Below are positions 1 through 8,355 of a DNA stretch of 60,007 nt, piece after piece. The translations under genes were made by a program, and so were the position numbers. Position 1 is the first letter of the stretch. Each line of letters begins with the position of its first letter. Location of the stretch: the NCBI GenBank assembly GCA_027064095.1, contig JAMOQI010000020.1:1-60007 (forward strand). The letters are read 5' to 3'. The notes below the pieces were generated by a model. That model saw nothing but the letters and a program-made list of their open reading frames with translations, searched no databases and was not told where the DNA came from. Source of the DNA: Bacteroidales bacterium. Its GTDB lineage: Bacteria; Bacteroidota; Bacteroidia; Bacteroidales; UBA1556.

Positions 1-2255
1 ATTGTTATTTTCTTTTTTCTATTTGCTAATATCAATATAACAGGCAGTAGTGTTAAAGCTCCAAGTCCTGAACCTATCATACTTAATGCTACCAATAATC
101 CGAAATTTTGTATTGGAACTATTTGAGAGAACAGCAATACCAAAAATCCAGATGCTACGGAAATTACATTTATTACAATAGCTTTTCCGCTAATCATTAT
201 AGTATCTTCCAAGGCTTTATTGATATCACCAGTCTCTTCCATAGAATGAGTAAAGTGTGTAATTACGTGTATGGAATAATCGATACCGATACCCAGTGCA
301 ATACTTGCCACCAATACTGTTGCAATATCTAATGCAATACCTGCATATCCCATAAAACCGAATAGAATAGCAATGGTTACTATTATAGGTATTGTAGCAT
401 AAACACCTTTTGAGAAAGACCGTAATATTAGCCCTACTATAATAAGCACCATTAATATCGCTATAATTAAGCTACTTGCTTGACTAGATAATAAACTCTC
501 ATTCATTCGCACATAAACCGAAGGCGTTCCTGTTATTGATATTTGACAGTCTTTGGTAGAGTTTTCTTTTATAAATTTATTCATATAATCTACAAAATCG
601 CTCATTTCTTTACTGTCTGATGAAGCAAATTTCGACTGAATTATTCCTTCGTCAAGTTCATCTGTTATAAGTTGTGATAAAATATCTTGTCCGTCTAATA
701 AAAACCATAATTGTTCGATTTTTTCTTTAGAAGAAGGTATTTTTTTACCTTCACCCATAGCGTTATTCATTTCTTCTACTAAATCGGCAATAGATTGAGT
801 AGTTGATATTTCGGGATATTGTTCCATATAGTCTTCGGTTTTAATCATCATATTTAAAACTTCAGGACTTTGTATATCGCCTTTAAAAACTACAAATACA
901 GGTTGAGAACCACCGAATTTTTCTTGCATAATATCTTCTGATACTCGGGTTGGGTTATCTTTCTTAAAATACTCAGCCATATTTACACTGGTGGTTATTA
1001 AAAACATACCGGCAATACTCACTACTATTAATCCCCCCCATGCGATTAGAGTATATTTTGGGTGATGAAATAAAAGATTTACTAACGGACGCAGTATTTT
1101 CTTTGATAAGAAGTCGTTTTTTTGACTGCTGTTGTATTGTTTTTCTGTTATATTTTTCTTATACAATGATAAAGCAGATATAACTGCGGGTACAAAGAAT
1201 AGTGATAATAAAAGAGCAATTAAAGTTCCTAGTGAAGTAAATATTCCGAAATCACGTATCATGGTTAAATATGCTCCGAATACAAATGATACAAAACCTA
1301 TAGCCGTTGTTACCGCTGCCAGAATTACAGGTATAAAAATATAAGCCATCGCTTTTATTATTGCCTTTTTCCTGTCTTTATCGAAAGTTTGATTAATTCT
1401 GTTTAATACATGAATAGTATAGGCACTACCAACAGCCAAGAGTATAATCGGAATATTGTTTGAAATCATAGTTAATTGGTATCCTAATAATTGCATCAAC
1501 CCCAAAGTCCAAACAACTGCAATACCCGCTGTTAGTAGAGGCATAATCACCCCTCTTGCCGTTCTAAAACTTAAAAACAGGATCAAGGCAATTAATATAA
1601 ATACAATCGGCAGCAGAAGAGTTAAATCTGACATTATTAAATCTGCTACATCATTCATCATCATTGGCAGACCTCCGTAGTACACTTTTTCGGGGAGATT
1701 TAGTTGTTCAACTTTATTTTTCACATCTGCTGCAACGGCTTGCTTGTCTGCATCATCGAGTAGAGTAAACATTATTAAAGTGGCTGTACCGTCTTCACTA
1801 ACAATGGAGCCATTATACATATCTTTTGAATTAACATAAGCTTTTAAACTATCTAATTCTTTTTGGGTTTGCGGCAATTCATATTCATCAACCAGCTTTC
1901 CTATTTCCAATCCAAATTCGGTTGATTTTATATCGATAATATCAGTTAAACTGCTTACGGTAGAAATACCTTCAGTAATTTTTAAACTATCGGTAATTTG
2001 TTTTACATGCTCCAATACTTCGGTTTTATAAATATCATCAGTTTCTAAAACAATCATTCCCATTGCATTGCCGCCATATTTATTACCTATATCTTTATAT
2101 AGTTTTGCCACAGGGTCATCATCCGGTAGTGAACTTATCACATCTGAGTTTATACTTATATCCTTTAACTGCATACCGAAAAATACAGTTAATGCAACTA
2201 CTACCAATATTATTGGCCATTTTAGTTTTATTATTAATTCTGCTAATCTGTTCAT
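1..2255 (-). CDS. RND/MMPL superfamily exporter, C-terminus cut by window edge
   Basis: The minus-strand frame opens at an ATG at 2255 and runs off the window start, giving about 751 residues. Topology is that of the two-repeat RND/MMPL permeases: TM1 at about residues 9-25, a first periplasmic domain to about 205, a five-to-six helix bundle to about 375, TM7 at about 400-418, a second periplasmic domain to about 590, then the last helices. The sequence GIGIDYSIH in the second bundle is a hallmark of the family. These proteins export lipids or hydrophobic compounds using the proton gradient. It is last in a run of four minus-strand genes (TetR, acyltransferase, methyltransferase, exporter), so a lipid substrate is a reasonable inference. 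The family is certain, the substrate is not. Only the last residues are missing. Confidence 0.9.
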   Translation of the reverse strand, partial: MNRLAELIIKLKWPIILVVVALTVFFGMQLKDISINSDVISSLPDDDPVAKLYKDIGNKYGGNAMGMIVLETDDIYKTEVLEHVKQITDSLKITEGISTVSSLTDIIDIKSTEFGLEIGKLVDEYELPQTQKELDSLKAYVNSKDMYNGSIVSEDGTATLIMFTLLDDADKQAVAADVKNKVEQLNLPEKVYYGGLPMMMNDVADLIMSDLTLLLPIVFILIALILFLSFRTARGVIMPLLTAGIAVVWTLGLMQLLGYQLTMISNNIPIILLAVGSAYTIHVLNRINQTFDKDRKKAIIKAMAYIFIPVILAAVTTAIGFVSFVFGAYLTMIRDFGIFTSLGTLIALLLSLFFVPAVISALSLYKKNITEKQYNSSQKNDFLSKKILRPLVNLLFHHPKYTLIAWGGLIVVSIAGMFLITTSVNMAEYFKKDNPTRVSEDIMQEKFGGSQPVFVVFKGDIQSPEVLNMMIKTEDYMEQYPEISTTQSIADLVEEMNNAMGEGKKIPSSKEKIEQLWFLLDGQDILSQLITDELDEGIIQSKFASSDSKEMSDFVDYMNKFIKENSTKDCQISITGTPSVYVRMNESLLSSQASSLIIAILMVLIIVGLILRSFSKGVYATIPIIVTIAILFGFMGYAGIALDIATVLVASIALGIGIDYSIHVITHFTHSMEETGDINKALEDTIMISGKAIVINVISVASGFLVLLFSQIVPIQNFGLLVALSMIGSGLGALTLLPVILILANRKKKIT

Positions 2256-2263
2256 GATTTAAA

Positions 2264-2295
2264 TTTATTTATTTATTTAATTATTTATTTATTTT
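2264..2295. repeat. TTTA tandem repeat
   Basis: A run of about eight TTTA units, one of them imperfect, lies between the exporter start and the upstream methyltransferase, and includes that gene's stop codon at 2289-2291. Being directly in front of the exporter ATG at 2255, it could vary in length by slippage and alter exporter translation, but nothing here shows that it does. Confidence 0.6.
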
Positions 2296-2840
2296 ATTCC
2301 TTGCATAATAAAAGCAGGGGGGAAGTTTAATAAGTTTGGTTTTATACTGAAGTCTCTAAATTTATTCTTAATGATATTATATATTAATGGGGTGTATTGA
2401 TAGGTTAGAAATTTCCCTTTTTCTTTGAGCATAGCATACGAACTAAAAATAAGTCTTTTTTTAATATTATTATCTAGAAAAGTAAATGGGATTGTTGAAA
2501 TTATATAATCAACATCTTCTATTTTGTATCTATTTTTTAATATTAATGAAGCACTTTTGGCATCTGCATTTATTATTACTAAACGCTTATCAGTAATTCT
2601 TTCTAAATCAACAATAAAATCCTGATTTGTTTCAAAAACAAATAGTATTGCATTGGCTGTCATTCTTTTTAGTAGCTGTTTTGTAATAGTTCCCTTTCCA
2701 GGTCCATATTCAACGATGACTTCAGCATTTGCAAAATCAATTTCATTTACAATTTTTTTGATAATATTATCAGAGCTTGATACTACTGCTCCAACATTCT
2801 TGTCTTTCAATAATTCTTTTATCAATATTTTATCTCCCAT
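2289..2840 (-). CDS. Phospholipid N-methyltransferase-like SAM methyltransferase
   Basis: A 183-residue class I SAM-dependent methyltransferase. Motif I is VIVEYGPGKG (41-50), the acidic end of strand 2 is E70 in FVFETN, and the post-motif DYIISTIPF is at 111-119. The C-terminus has a Gln-Tyr-rich stretch and NFPPAF (about 172-177), which recalls the NLPPA ending of PmtA-type phosphatidylethanolamine and ornithine-lipid N-methyltransferases. KsgA-type rRNA dimethylases share motif I but have a C-terminal helical domain that is absent here. It lies 45 bases after the acyltransferase and 33 bases before the exporter, probably in one transcript. The methyltransferase class is secure; the lipid substrate is an inference from the ending and the neighbours. 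Confidence 0.72.
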   Translation of the reverse strand: MGDKILIKELLKDKNVGAVVSSSDNIIKKIVNEIDFANAEVIVEYGPGKGTITKQLLKRMTANAILFVFETNQDFIVDLERITDKRLVIINADAKSASLILKNRYKIEDVDYIISTIPFTFLDNNIKKRLIFSSYAMLKEKGKFLTYQYTPLIYNIIKNKFRDFSIKPNLLNFPPAFIMQGIK

Positions 2841-2885
2841 ATTATTATACTTTTATCGTTTTTTAGTCAGTATTATGTAAAAAAA

Positions 2886-3443
2886 TTAATTATATCTTTT
2901 ATCTAAACAGAAATTATCAGGATATTTTGCATTAATATCTCTATAGTATTCCGTAATTTCTTGCATTGTTTCATCAAAACTATTAGTATTATTAACAATA
3001 CATTTCATTCCTATTTCTTTCTTTTCGTAATCAATAAAGCTCACAACAATAGGTACATTTGCTTCTTTAGCTATATAATAAAACCCCTTTTTCCAATTAG
3101 TTTTTCTTTTTCGTGTTCCTTCCGGAGCAATAAATAGATTCAGATTTTCTCTATTATTAAACATAGATACCGTTTGAGTTACAACACTTGTCTTTTTGTT
3201 ATTCCTATCAATGGGAATAGCTCCTAATCCCTTTAAAATAATATTGAGTGGAAAAATAAATAGCTCCTTTTTCATTAGTGTATTATTGCTTATGCCTATA
3301 GCATTCAAATAGAACCTGCCAATGGCAAAATCCCAATTGCTTGTATGTGGAGCAATTATTACGACACTCTTTTTTACGTCAGGAAATTCACCCATAAGTT
3401 TCCATCCAAATAATTCTAATGTTTTTCTAAAAAAGATTCTCAT
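2886..3443 (-). CDS. PlsC-like lysophospholipid acyltransferase
   Basis: A 185-residue glycerolipid acyltransferase of the PlsC/LPLAT family. The catalytic H-x4-D motif is HTSNWD (H33, D38). The GAIPIDR motif (74-80) and APEGTR motif (106-111) bind the glycerol phosphate or acyl acceptor. No long transmembrane segment precedes the catalytic motif, so it is a short, membrane-associated form. It probably moves an acyl chain onto a lysolipid or related acceptor. It sits between the TetR gene and a methyltransferase, consistent with modification of a special lipid rather than bulk phosphatidic acid synthesis. Family confidence is high; the acceptor is unknown. Confidence 0.85.
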   Translation of the reverse strand: MRIFFRKTLELFGWKLMGEFPDVKKSVVIIAPHTSNWDFAIGRFYLNAIGISNNTLMKKELFIFPLNIILKGLGAIPIDRNNKKTSVVTQTVSMFNNRENLNLFIAPEGTRKRKTNWKKGFYYIAKEANVPIVVSFIDYEKKEIGMKCIVNNTNSFDETMQEITEYYRDINAKYPDNFCLDKRYN

Positions 3444-3579
3444 TTTATTGCTATTCTATTATTGTTAAAGTAAATATTCATTGTTTATATATATTATGTG
3501 TTATTATATATTTTCTATTAATAACATATGTTATATTTAAACTAATATTGTTTAGTAGTCAGTTCGGTACAAAAAAATA

Positions 3580-4164
3580 TTATTTACTCAAACCTTTTAT
3601 TAATATTTGTAATAAATCATCAAAATACGGATTTAATTTATTGTATTTATTTTGCAAAAAAAACGGAATTTCAAGTCCTTTTAATACCATAATGAAAACA
3701 TCAAGTAATACTTCCATATTTCCATTTCGTTTTTCGAATGTATTTTCTTCTATCCCTTGTTCAATAACTTTCTTTATTTGTTCTTTTTCCCAGACATCCA
3801 AGTCGTTTCTTAAATCATCAATAAAATCAAAATGCTCGAAAAAATCAGCTTTCAGTGTTTCGTGATAATTAGAAGCATTGTTCAGTACTTCCATCCGTTT
3901 AACTAAATATTGTTTAATTTTCTGCTCTGCCTTAAGATTTTTATCATTAACAATTATTGTTAAGTTCTCCTTTAGGTTTTCAATTTCTTTTGCTACCACT
4001 TCGGTAAATAATTCTTCTTTACTGGCAAAATGATAATATAAAGAGCCTTTTGCTTTTCTTGCAATTCTAGCAATTTCATCCATTGAAGTTTTATGAAACC
4101 CAAAACGGCTAAACAATTTGTTTGCTACTTCTAATATTTTATCTTTTGTATTTTCACTAGCCAT
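3580..4164 (-). CDS. TetR family transcriptional regulator
   Basis: The open frame extends to 4224, but the conserved protein begins at the ATG at 4164 (194 residues), directly before ASENTKDKILEVANKLF. The N-terminal helix-turn-helix (about 2-52) has the family pattern, including TSMDEIARIA and GSLYYHFASKEELF. The rest is an all-helical ligand and dimer domain. TetR proteins usually repress their neighbours until a small or lipidic ligand binds. It heads a same-strand series of acyltransferase, methyltransferase and RND exporter genes, with 136 bases before the next gene, so it probably controls them and itself. The ligand cannot be read from the sequence. Confidence 0.9.
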   Translation of the reverse strand: MASENTKDKILEVANKLFSRFGFHKTSMDEIARIARKAKGSLYYHFASKEELFTEVVAKEIENLKENLTIIVNDKNLKAEQKIKQYLVKRMEVLNNASNYHETLKADFFEHFDFIDDLRNDLDVWEKEQIKKVIEQGIEENTFEKRNGNMEVLLDVFIMVLKGLEIPFFLQNKYNKLNPYFDDLLQILIKGLSK

Positions 4165-4644
4165 TTTCTTGCTAAATATTATATAATTTGACTGATATTG
4201 TTTAATGGTGCAAAGAAAATACATTTTTCTTAAAGTTTGACAATTGTTATTAATTTTAACAAATATTTAGAAACATTATCAAAAGGAACATTTATGATTT
4301 TGTAGAATCTTCTTGCTGTTAGTATTAAAATATAGTAAAAAATGTATGTAAAGAACGATTTGTCCATAACCCGAAATTTGCCCCTTTTGAAAAATAACAT
4401 AGATAAATATATTAATCAGCAACAATGGTAATCTGAACAAATTGTCGGTTATTGTCGAAAGAAATCAATAGAAGACTTAGAAAAAATCTTGGTTTTGAAA
4501 AACTTTCTGTTTTATTTTATATATTTGAAAATCGTAAATTTGTATATGTTAGTTGAATTTACTATAAAATTTGAAAAATGTTTAGTATAAAGCAAGTAAG
4601 TAAATATTTCATATCTTTGTAGCCAATTTTTTAAATGCAGAAAG
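4165..4644. other. Intergenic region between divergent tetR and bactofilin genes
   Basis: About 480 very A+T-rich bases. The only clear signal is a TAnnTTTG box at 4612-4619 for the bactofilin/ATP synthase side. An A-rich, poorly conserved stretch precedes tetR. I see no gene, RNA or long repeat in the remainder. Confidence 0.6.
4612..4619 (+). promoter_or_regulatory. TAnnTTTG -7 box upstream of bactofilin/atp genes
   Basis: TATCTTTG matches the Bacteroidota -7 consensus TAnnTTTG and lies 25 bases before the bactofilin ATG at 4645. It probably drives bactofilin and the overlapping atpZ-like gene. Confidence 0.65.
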
Positions 4645-5058
4645 ATGGCAAGAAATACAAGTGACACATCGGCAGTAGAATTCAATAGAATTGTTGCTGG
4701 CACAAAGATTCATGGTGAAATAGAAACCAAAGGTGATATACGTATAGATGGAACCGTAGTTGGAACATTAAATATTTTAGGGAAACTAGTTCTTGGTACT
4801 AATGGCAAAATTGAAGGTGAAATTAAATGTAAAAATGCTGAGGTAATGGGTAAAATTGATGGAGAAATAAGAGTAAGTGAACTATTATCACTTAAAGCCA
4901 GCTCTTCATTAACCGGCGATATTATTACTAATAAAATATCCATCGAACCAGGTGCTAATATTAGTGGAACCATAAATATGGATAAAGAAAGCAAAAATGT
5001 TGCGCCTACCAAATTAGGACCACCAAATGTCAAAACTGAAAAAGAATCAGCTAAGTAA
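4645..5058 (+). CDS. Bactofilin (polymer-forming cytoskeletal protein)
   Basis: A 137-residue protein with the bactofilin beta-helix (formerly DUF583): about residues 15-115 form short repeated strands such as GDIRIDGTVVGTLNI and GKIEGEIKCKNAEV, with Gly and hydrophobic residues in register. Flanking tails are short and polar, as in the family. Bactofilins polymerise without nucleotide and act as membrane-associated scaffolds for cell shape or local enzyme placement. The last 32 bases overlap the next gene (atpZ-like, start 5027) in another frame, so the two are likely translationally coupled. A TAnnTTTG box precedes it. Its specific role here is unknown. Confidence 0.93.
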   Translation: MARNTSDTSAVEFNRIVAGTKIHGEIETKGDIRIDGTVVGTLNILGKLVLGTNGKIEGEIKCKNAEVMGKIDGEIRVSELLSLKASSSLTGDIITNKISIEPGANISGTINMDKESKNVAPTKLGPPNVKTEKESAK

Positions 5059-5257
5059 TTATGCAAAATACTCATCTATGGCTTTCCAGATGGGTATTAT
5101 TATTTTAGGAGGGTCCTATGGAGGTGTTGTCCTTGACAGACATATCGATTGGGAATTTCCTGTTTTCACTATTACTTTTAGTATATTATCTGTGGTAATA
5201 GCAGTTTATTTTTTTATAAAAGACTTACTTAAATCAGACAAAAATTTAAACAAGTAA
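5027..5257 (+). CDS. AtpZ/AtpI-like F-ATPase accessory protein
   Basis: A 76-residue protein with two hydrophobic segments (about 19-37 and 45-65) separated by a loop with LDRHIDWEFP, the pattern of the AtpZ/AtpI (F0F1-ATPase subunit) family. Such proteins help assemble the c-ring or act in Mg2+/Ca2+ transport beside the ATP synthase. The start at 5027 lies inside the bactofilin gene; a later ATG at 5078 would remove the conserved polar N-terminus, so 5027 is preferred. It begins the run of ATP synthase genes on this strand and is followed 15 bases later by a second AtpI-like gene. Confidence 0.8.
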   Translation: MSKLKKNQLSNYAKYSSMAFQMGIIILGGSYGGVVLDRHIDWEFPVFTITFSILSVVIAVYFFIKDLLKSDKNLNK

Positions 5258-5272
5258 ATTCAAAATTTAAAT

Positions 5273-5668
5273 ATGAGTCAAAAATCATTCTTAATACGTC
5301 TAATAGGTATTAGTGTATTCGTTGAAATTATTGCATTAGGTTGGTATTATGCTATGCCTAAAGAATGGGTAACTCCAACTTTACCGGTATTACCAGTATT
5401 TTTTATGGCTGTTACTTTTCTTATTCACAAAGGTTTTATTAGTAGCATTGGAAAAAATATGCGTCAATTTGTTACTCGTTATATGCTTATTACAACTATA
5501 AAACTATTATCTTTTCTATCGATTTTATTAATTTACGGTCTTCTTAAACCCGCTGATGCAAAGCAATTTATACTTAGTTTTTTAGTTCTATATCTAATTT
5601 ATTCTGCTTTCGAAGCCACTGCTGTTATTAAGCTTGGCAAGGCACATGATGAACAATCAATAAACTAA
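5273..5668 (+). CDS. AtpI-like four-helix membrane protein
   Basis: A 131-residue membrane protein with four predicted helices (about 6-24, 34-50, 66-87, 95-115) and short polar ends. Its place between the atpZ-like gene and atpB is where Bacteroidota carry a poorly conserved subunit-I-like gene. Known subunit I proteins assist c-ring assembly. I see no catalytic motif, and the assignment rests on topology and position. It ends 89 bases before the atpB start, with a new promoter box in the gap, so atpB can also be transcribed independently. Confidence 0.6.
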   Translation: MSQKSFLIRLIGISVFVEIIALGWYYAMPKEWVTPTLPVLPVFFMAVTFLIHKGFISSIGKNMRQFVTRYMLITTIKLLSFLSILLIYGLLKPADAKQFILSFLVLYLIYSAFEATAVIKLGKAHDEQSIN

Positions 5669-5713
5669 AAATAAATAAGGGCTTTTTTTTGTTAAATAGA
5701 GTAAAATAATTTA

Positions 5714-5721
5714 TATTTTTG
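5714..5721 (+). promoter_or_regulatory. TAnnTTTG -7 box upstream of atpB
   Basis: TATTTTTG at 5714-5721, with a TTTG at 5688-5691 (22 bases upstream) as a possible -33 element. It overlaps a TTG that could open the atpB frame further upstream, and so argues that atpB starts at the ATG at 5758. Confidence 0.65.
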
Positions 5722-5757
5722 TGCACAATTAATAGAAATAATTTTGAAGCAAATAAT

Positions 5758-6888
5758 ATGATTCTTAGGAAGTTTTGGGAAGGACGTTCTTCCATGATAA
5801 CGGCAATTATTTTGCTGTTTTTTATTGTAAGTTTTCAAAGTACAATAGCACAAGAAGAAATTGAAGGTTCACACCATGAAGCTGAGCAACATAGTGAAAA
5901 AGAGTTTAATGCTGGAGAACTAATATTTGAACATGTATTAGATGCCCACGATTGGCATATTGCAGATATTGGAGAGCATCCGATTACTGTTCCTTTACCA
6001 ATTATTATTTTAGATGAAAATAATAATTTACACATGTTTATGTCCTCACGATTTGAGCATGGACATGCCGCTTATGATGGATTTAAACTTGAGATAGAAG
6101 GTGAAAACAAAGGGAAAATTGTTCCTGTTGTTGAAGGAACGATGGAAACAGATAGTACACGGCCATTACCTTATGATTTTTCAATTACTAAAACAGTATT
6201 TGCAATAATGTTTAGTGCATTATTATTAATGCTAATATTTATTACTATAGCAAAATCATATAAGAAAAGAGAAGGACAAGCTCCGGCAGGATTACAATCA
6301 TTTTTAGAACCAATAATACTCTTCGTAAGAGATGATATTGCAAAACCTTCAATAGGTCATAGAAAATATGAAAAGTATATGCCTTATTTACTTACTCTAT
6401 TTTTCTTTATATTGATTAACAACTTATTAGGAATAGTTCCAATATTCCCGGGAGGAGCAAATGTTACCGGTAACATTGGAGTTACTATGGTAATGGCATT
6501 ATTCACATTCGCAATTACCTCTTTCAGTGCAAACAAAGCTTATTGGGTACATATTATTAATATGCCGGGTGTACCATGGTGGTTAAAGTTTCCTATACCA
6601 ATTATGCCCATGGTTGAGATAATGGGGGTATTTACAAAGCCATTTGTGCTAATGGTTCGACTTTTTGCCAATATGTTGGCAGGTCACATTGTTGTTTTAG
6701 GATTCATAAGCATGATATTCATCTTTGGAGCCATGAACGTTTTTGGTGGATATGGAGTTTCAGTTGTTTCAGTTGCATTCTCTGTATTCCTTAGTTTATT
6801 AGAAATTTTAGTAGCTTTCATTCAAGCCTATGTATTTACCTTGCTTTCAGCACTGTATTTTGGTATGGCAATGGAAGAAAGTCATTAA
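5758..6888 (+). CDS. atpB: ATP synthase F0 subunit a
   Basis: A 376-residue subunit a of the proton channel. The first about 30 residues form an export signal (hydrophobic stretch ending STIAQ), followed by a His/Glu-rich periplasmic extension of about 120 residues typical of Bacteroidota and absent from E. coli. The C-terminal half has the channel helices and the essential Arg in MVRLFANMLAGH, which faces the c-ring carboxylate. The ATG at 5758 is chosen because the frame's earlier TTG lies in a promoter box, while the later ATG at 5794 would remove the positive charges before the signal helix. It is first of atpB-E-F-H-A-G. Confidence 0.95.
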   Translation: MILRKFWEGRSSMITAIILLFFIVSFQSTIAQEEIEGSHHEAEQHSEKEFNAGELIFEHVLDAHDWHIADIGEHPITVPLPIIILDENNNLHMFMSSRFEHGHAAYDGFKLEIEGENKGKIVPVVEGTMETDSTRPLPYDFSITKTVFAIMFSALLLMLIFITIAKSYKKREGQAPAGLQSFLEPIILFVRDDIAKPSIGHRKYEKYMPYLLTLFFFILINNLLGIVPIFPGGANVTGNIGVTMVMALFTFAITSFSANKAYWVHIINMPGVPWWLKFPIPIMPMVEIMGVFTKPFVLMVRLFANMLAGHIVVLGFISMIFIFGAMNVFGGYGVSVVSVAFSVFLSLLEILVAFIQAYVFTLLSALYFGMAMEESH

Positions 6889-6894
6889 TATTGA

Positions 6895-7179
<285 letters not shown>

Positions 7180-7197
7180 GAAAAACCTTTATGCATA

Positions 7198-7239
7198 TTA
7201 TTCCCCAACGGTTGGTTGGGGAATAATTGCTCTTTTTTT
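7198..7239 (+). terminator. Intercistronic hairpin between atpE and atpF
   Basis: Perfect 12-bp stem TTATTCCCCAAC (7198-7209) / GTTGGGGAATAA (7215-7226) with a 5-base loop, followed by TTGCTCTTTTTTTA. It looks like an intrinsic terminator inside the operon. It may stop part of the transcripts after atpE, or protect the 3' end of atpE mRNA. Confidence 0.7.
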
Positions 7240-7275
7240 AAAAGAAATTTATTGATTACTAAAATATTATAACAA

Positions 7276-7770
7276 ATGGATTTAGTACTTCCTGGATTAG
7301 GACTGGTTTTTTGGATGACATTAATTTTTTCAATTCTTCTTATTATATTAAAGAAGTTTGCATGGAAACCTATTATGTCTTCCATTAAAGAGCGTGAGCA
7401 AAATATCTCAGCATCTTTGGCAATGGCAAAGCAAACCAAACGTGAGATGGAACAGCTTAAGGCTGATAATGAAAAATTATTAGTAGAAGCACGAAACGAA
7501 CGTGATGCTATTATCGTTGAAGCCAATAAAACTAAAGATCAGATTATCAATGATGCAAAAATTAAAGCACAAAGTGAAGCTGATAGAATTGTAGAAAATG
7601 CAAGGCTTAATATTGAGAATGAAAAACGTGCTGCTCTTAGTGAAATAAAAACTCAAGTAGCTGAGCTTTCAATAGAAATTGCAGAAAAAGTTTTAAAAGC
7701 TGAATTAGAAGATAAGAAAAAGCAAAGCGCTTTGGTAGAACAACAATTGGAACAACTCAATTTTAATTAG
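7276..7770 (+). CDS. atpF: ATP synthase F0 subunit b
   Basis: A 164-residue stator subunit: one N-terminal transmembrane helix (about 8-28), the KKFAWKPI junction, then a long charged coiled coil (about 35-160) that reaches up to the F1 head and binds delta. Length and layout match bacterial b subunits. It lies 96 bases after atpE, with an intervening hairpin, and five bases before atpH. No second b' gene is present, so the peripheral stalk should be a homodimer. Confidence 0.95.
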   Translation: MDLVLPGLGLVFWMTLIFSILLIILKKFAWKPIMSSIKEREQNISASLAMAKQTKREMEQLKADNEKLLVEARNERDAIIVEANKTKDQIINDAKIKAQSEADRIVENARLNIENEKRAALSEIKTQVAELSIEIAEKVLKAELEDKKKQSALVEQQLEQLNFN

Positions 7771-7775
7771 CAGCA

Positions 7776-8318
7776 ATGAGTAATACAAAAATATCTAAAA
7801 GATACGCAAAGGCACTATTTGAATTTTCACAAGAAGAAAAAATAGTAGAAGATATATATGCTGACATGGCATATATTCAGAATCTTTGCCATCTCTCTAA
7901 AGATTTTGTTGCTATGCTTAAAAGTCCTGTTATTAAAGTAGCTAAGAAGATAGAAATTATATCTGCTATTTTGGACGGAAAAGTTTCAGAAATTACATTA
8001 CGTTTTTTAAGCATTATTTCAAAAAACCGTAGAGAATTTATTATCCCTTCATTATCAGAACAATTTATTCTGATGTATAAAGACTCAAAAGGACTTAAAG
8101 AAGTTAATTTATTCTCAGCAACAAAACTACCAAAAGCTGTTATTGACGAAATAGCAGTTACCATGGAAAAACAAATACATAAAACAATCGAAATTAATGA
8201 ATCTATTGATGAAAGTTTGATTGGAGGATTTATCATTAATATAGATGACCAACAATTTGATGCCAGCATTAAGACAAAATTAGTAAGATTGAAAAATGTA
8301 TTGGAACGACAAGTATAA
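7776..8318 (+). CDS. atpH: ATP synthase F1 subunit delta
   Basis: A 180-residue delta (OSCP) subunit. The N-terminal helical bundle starts SKRYAKALFEFSQE, which binds the tip of F1 alpha. The C-terminal part ends with the family signature ESLIGGFIINIDDQQFDASI. It links the b-subunit stalk to the alpha3beta3 head. It follows atpF by five bases and precedes atpA by 37, as in other Bacteroidota. Confidence 0.95.
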   Translation: MSNTKISKRYAKALFEFSQEEKIVEDIYADMAYIQNLCHLSKDFVAMLKSPVIKVAKKIEIISAILDGKVSEITLRFLSIISKNRREFIIPSLSEQFILMYKDSKGLKEVNLFSATKLPKAVIDEIAVTMEKQIHKTIEINESIDESLIGGFIINIDDQQFDASIKTKLVRLKNVLERQV

Positions 8319-8355
8319 GAAATTAAGATTTAACGAATAATAAATACCATAGAAA

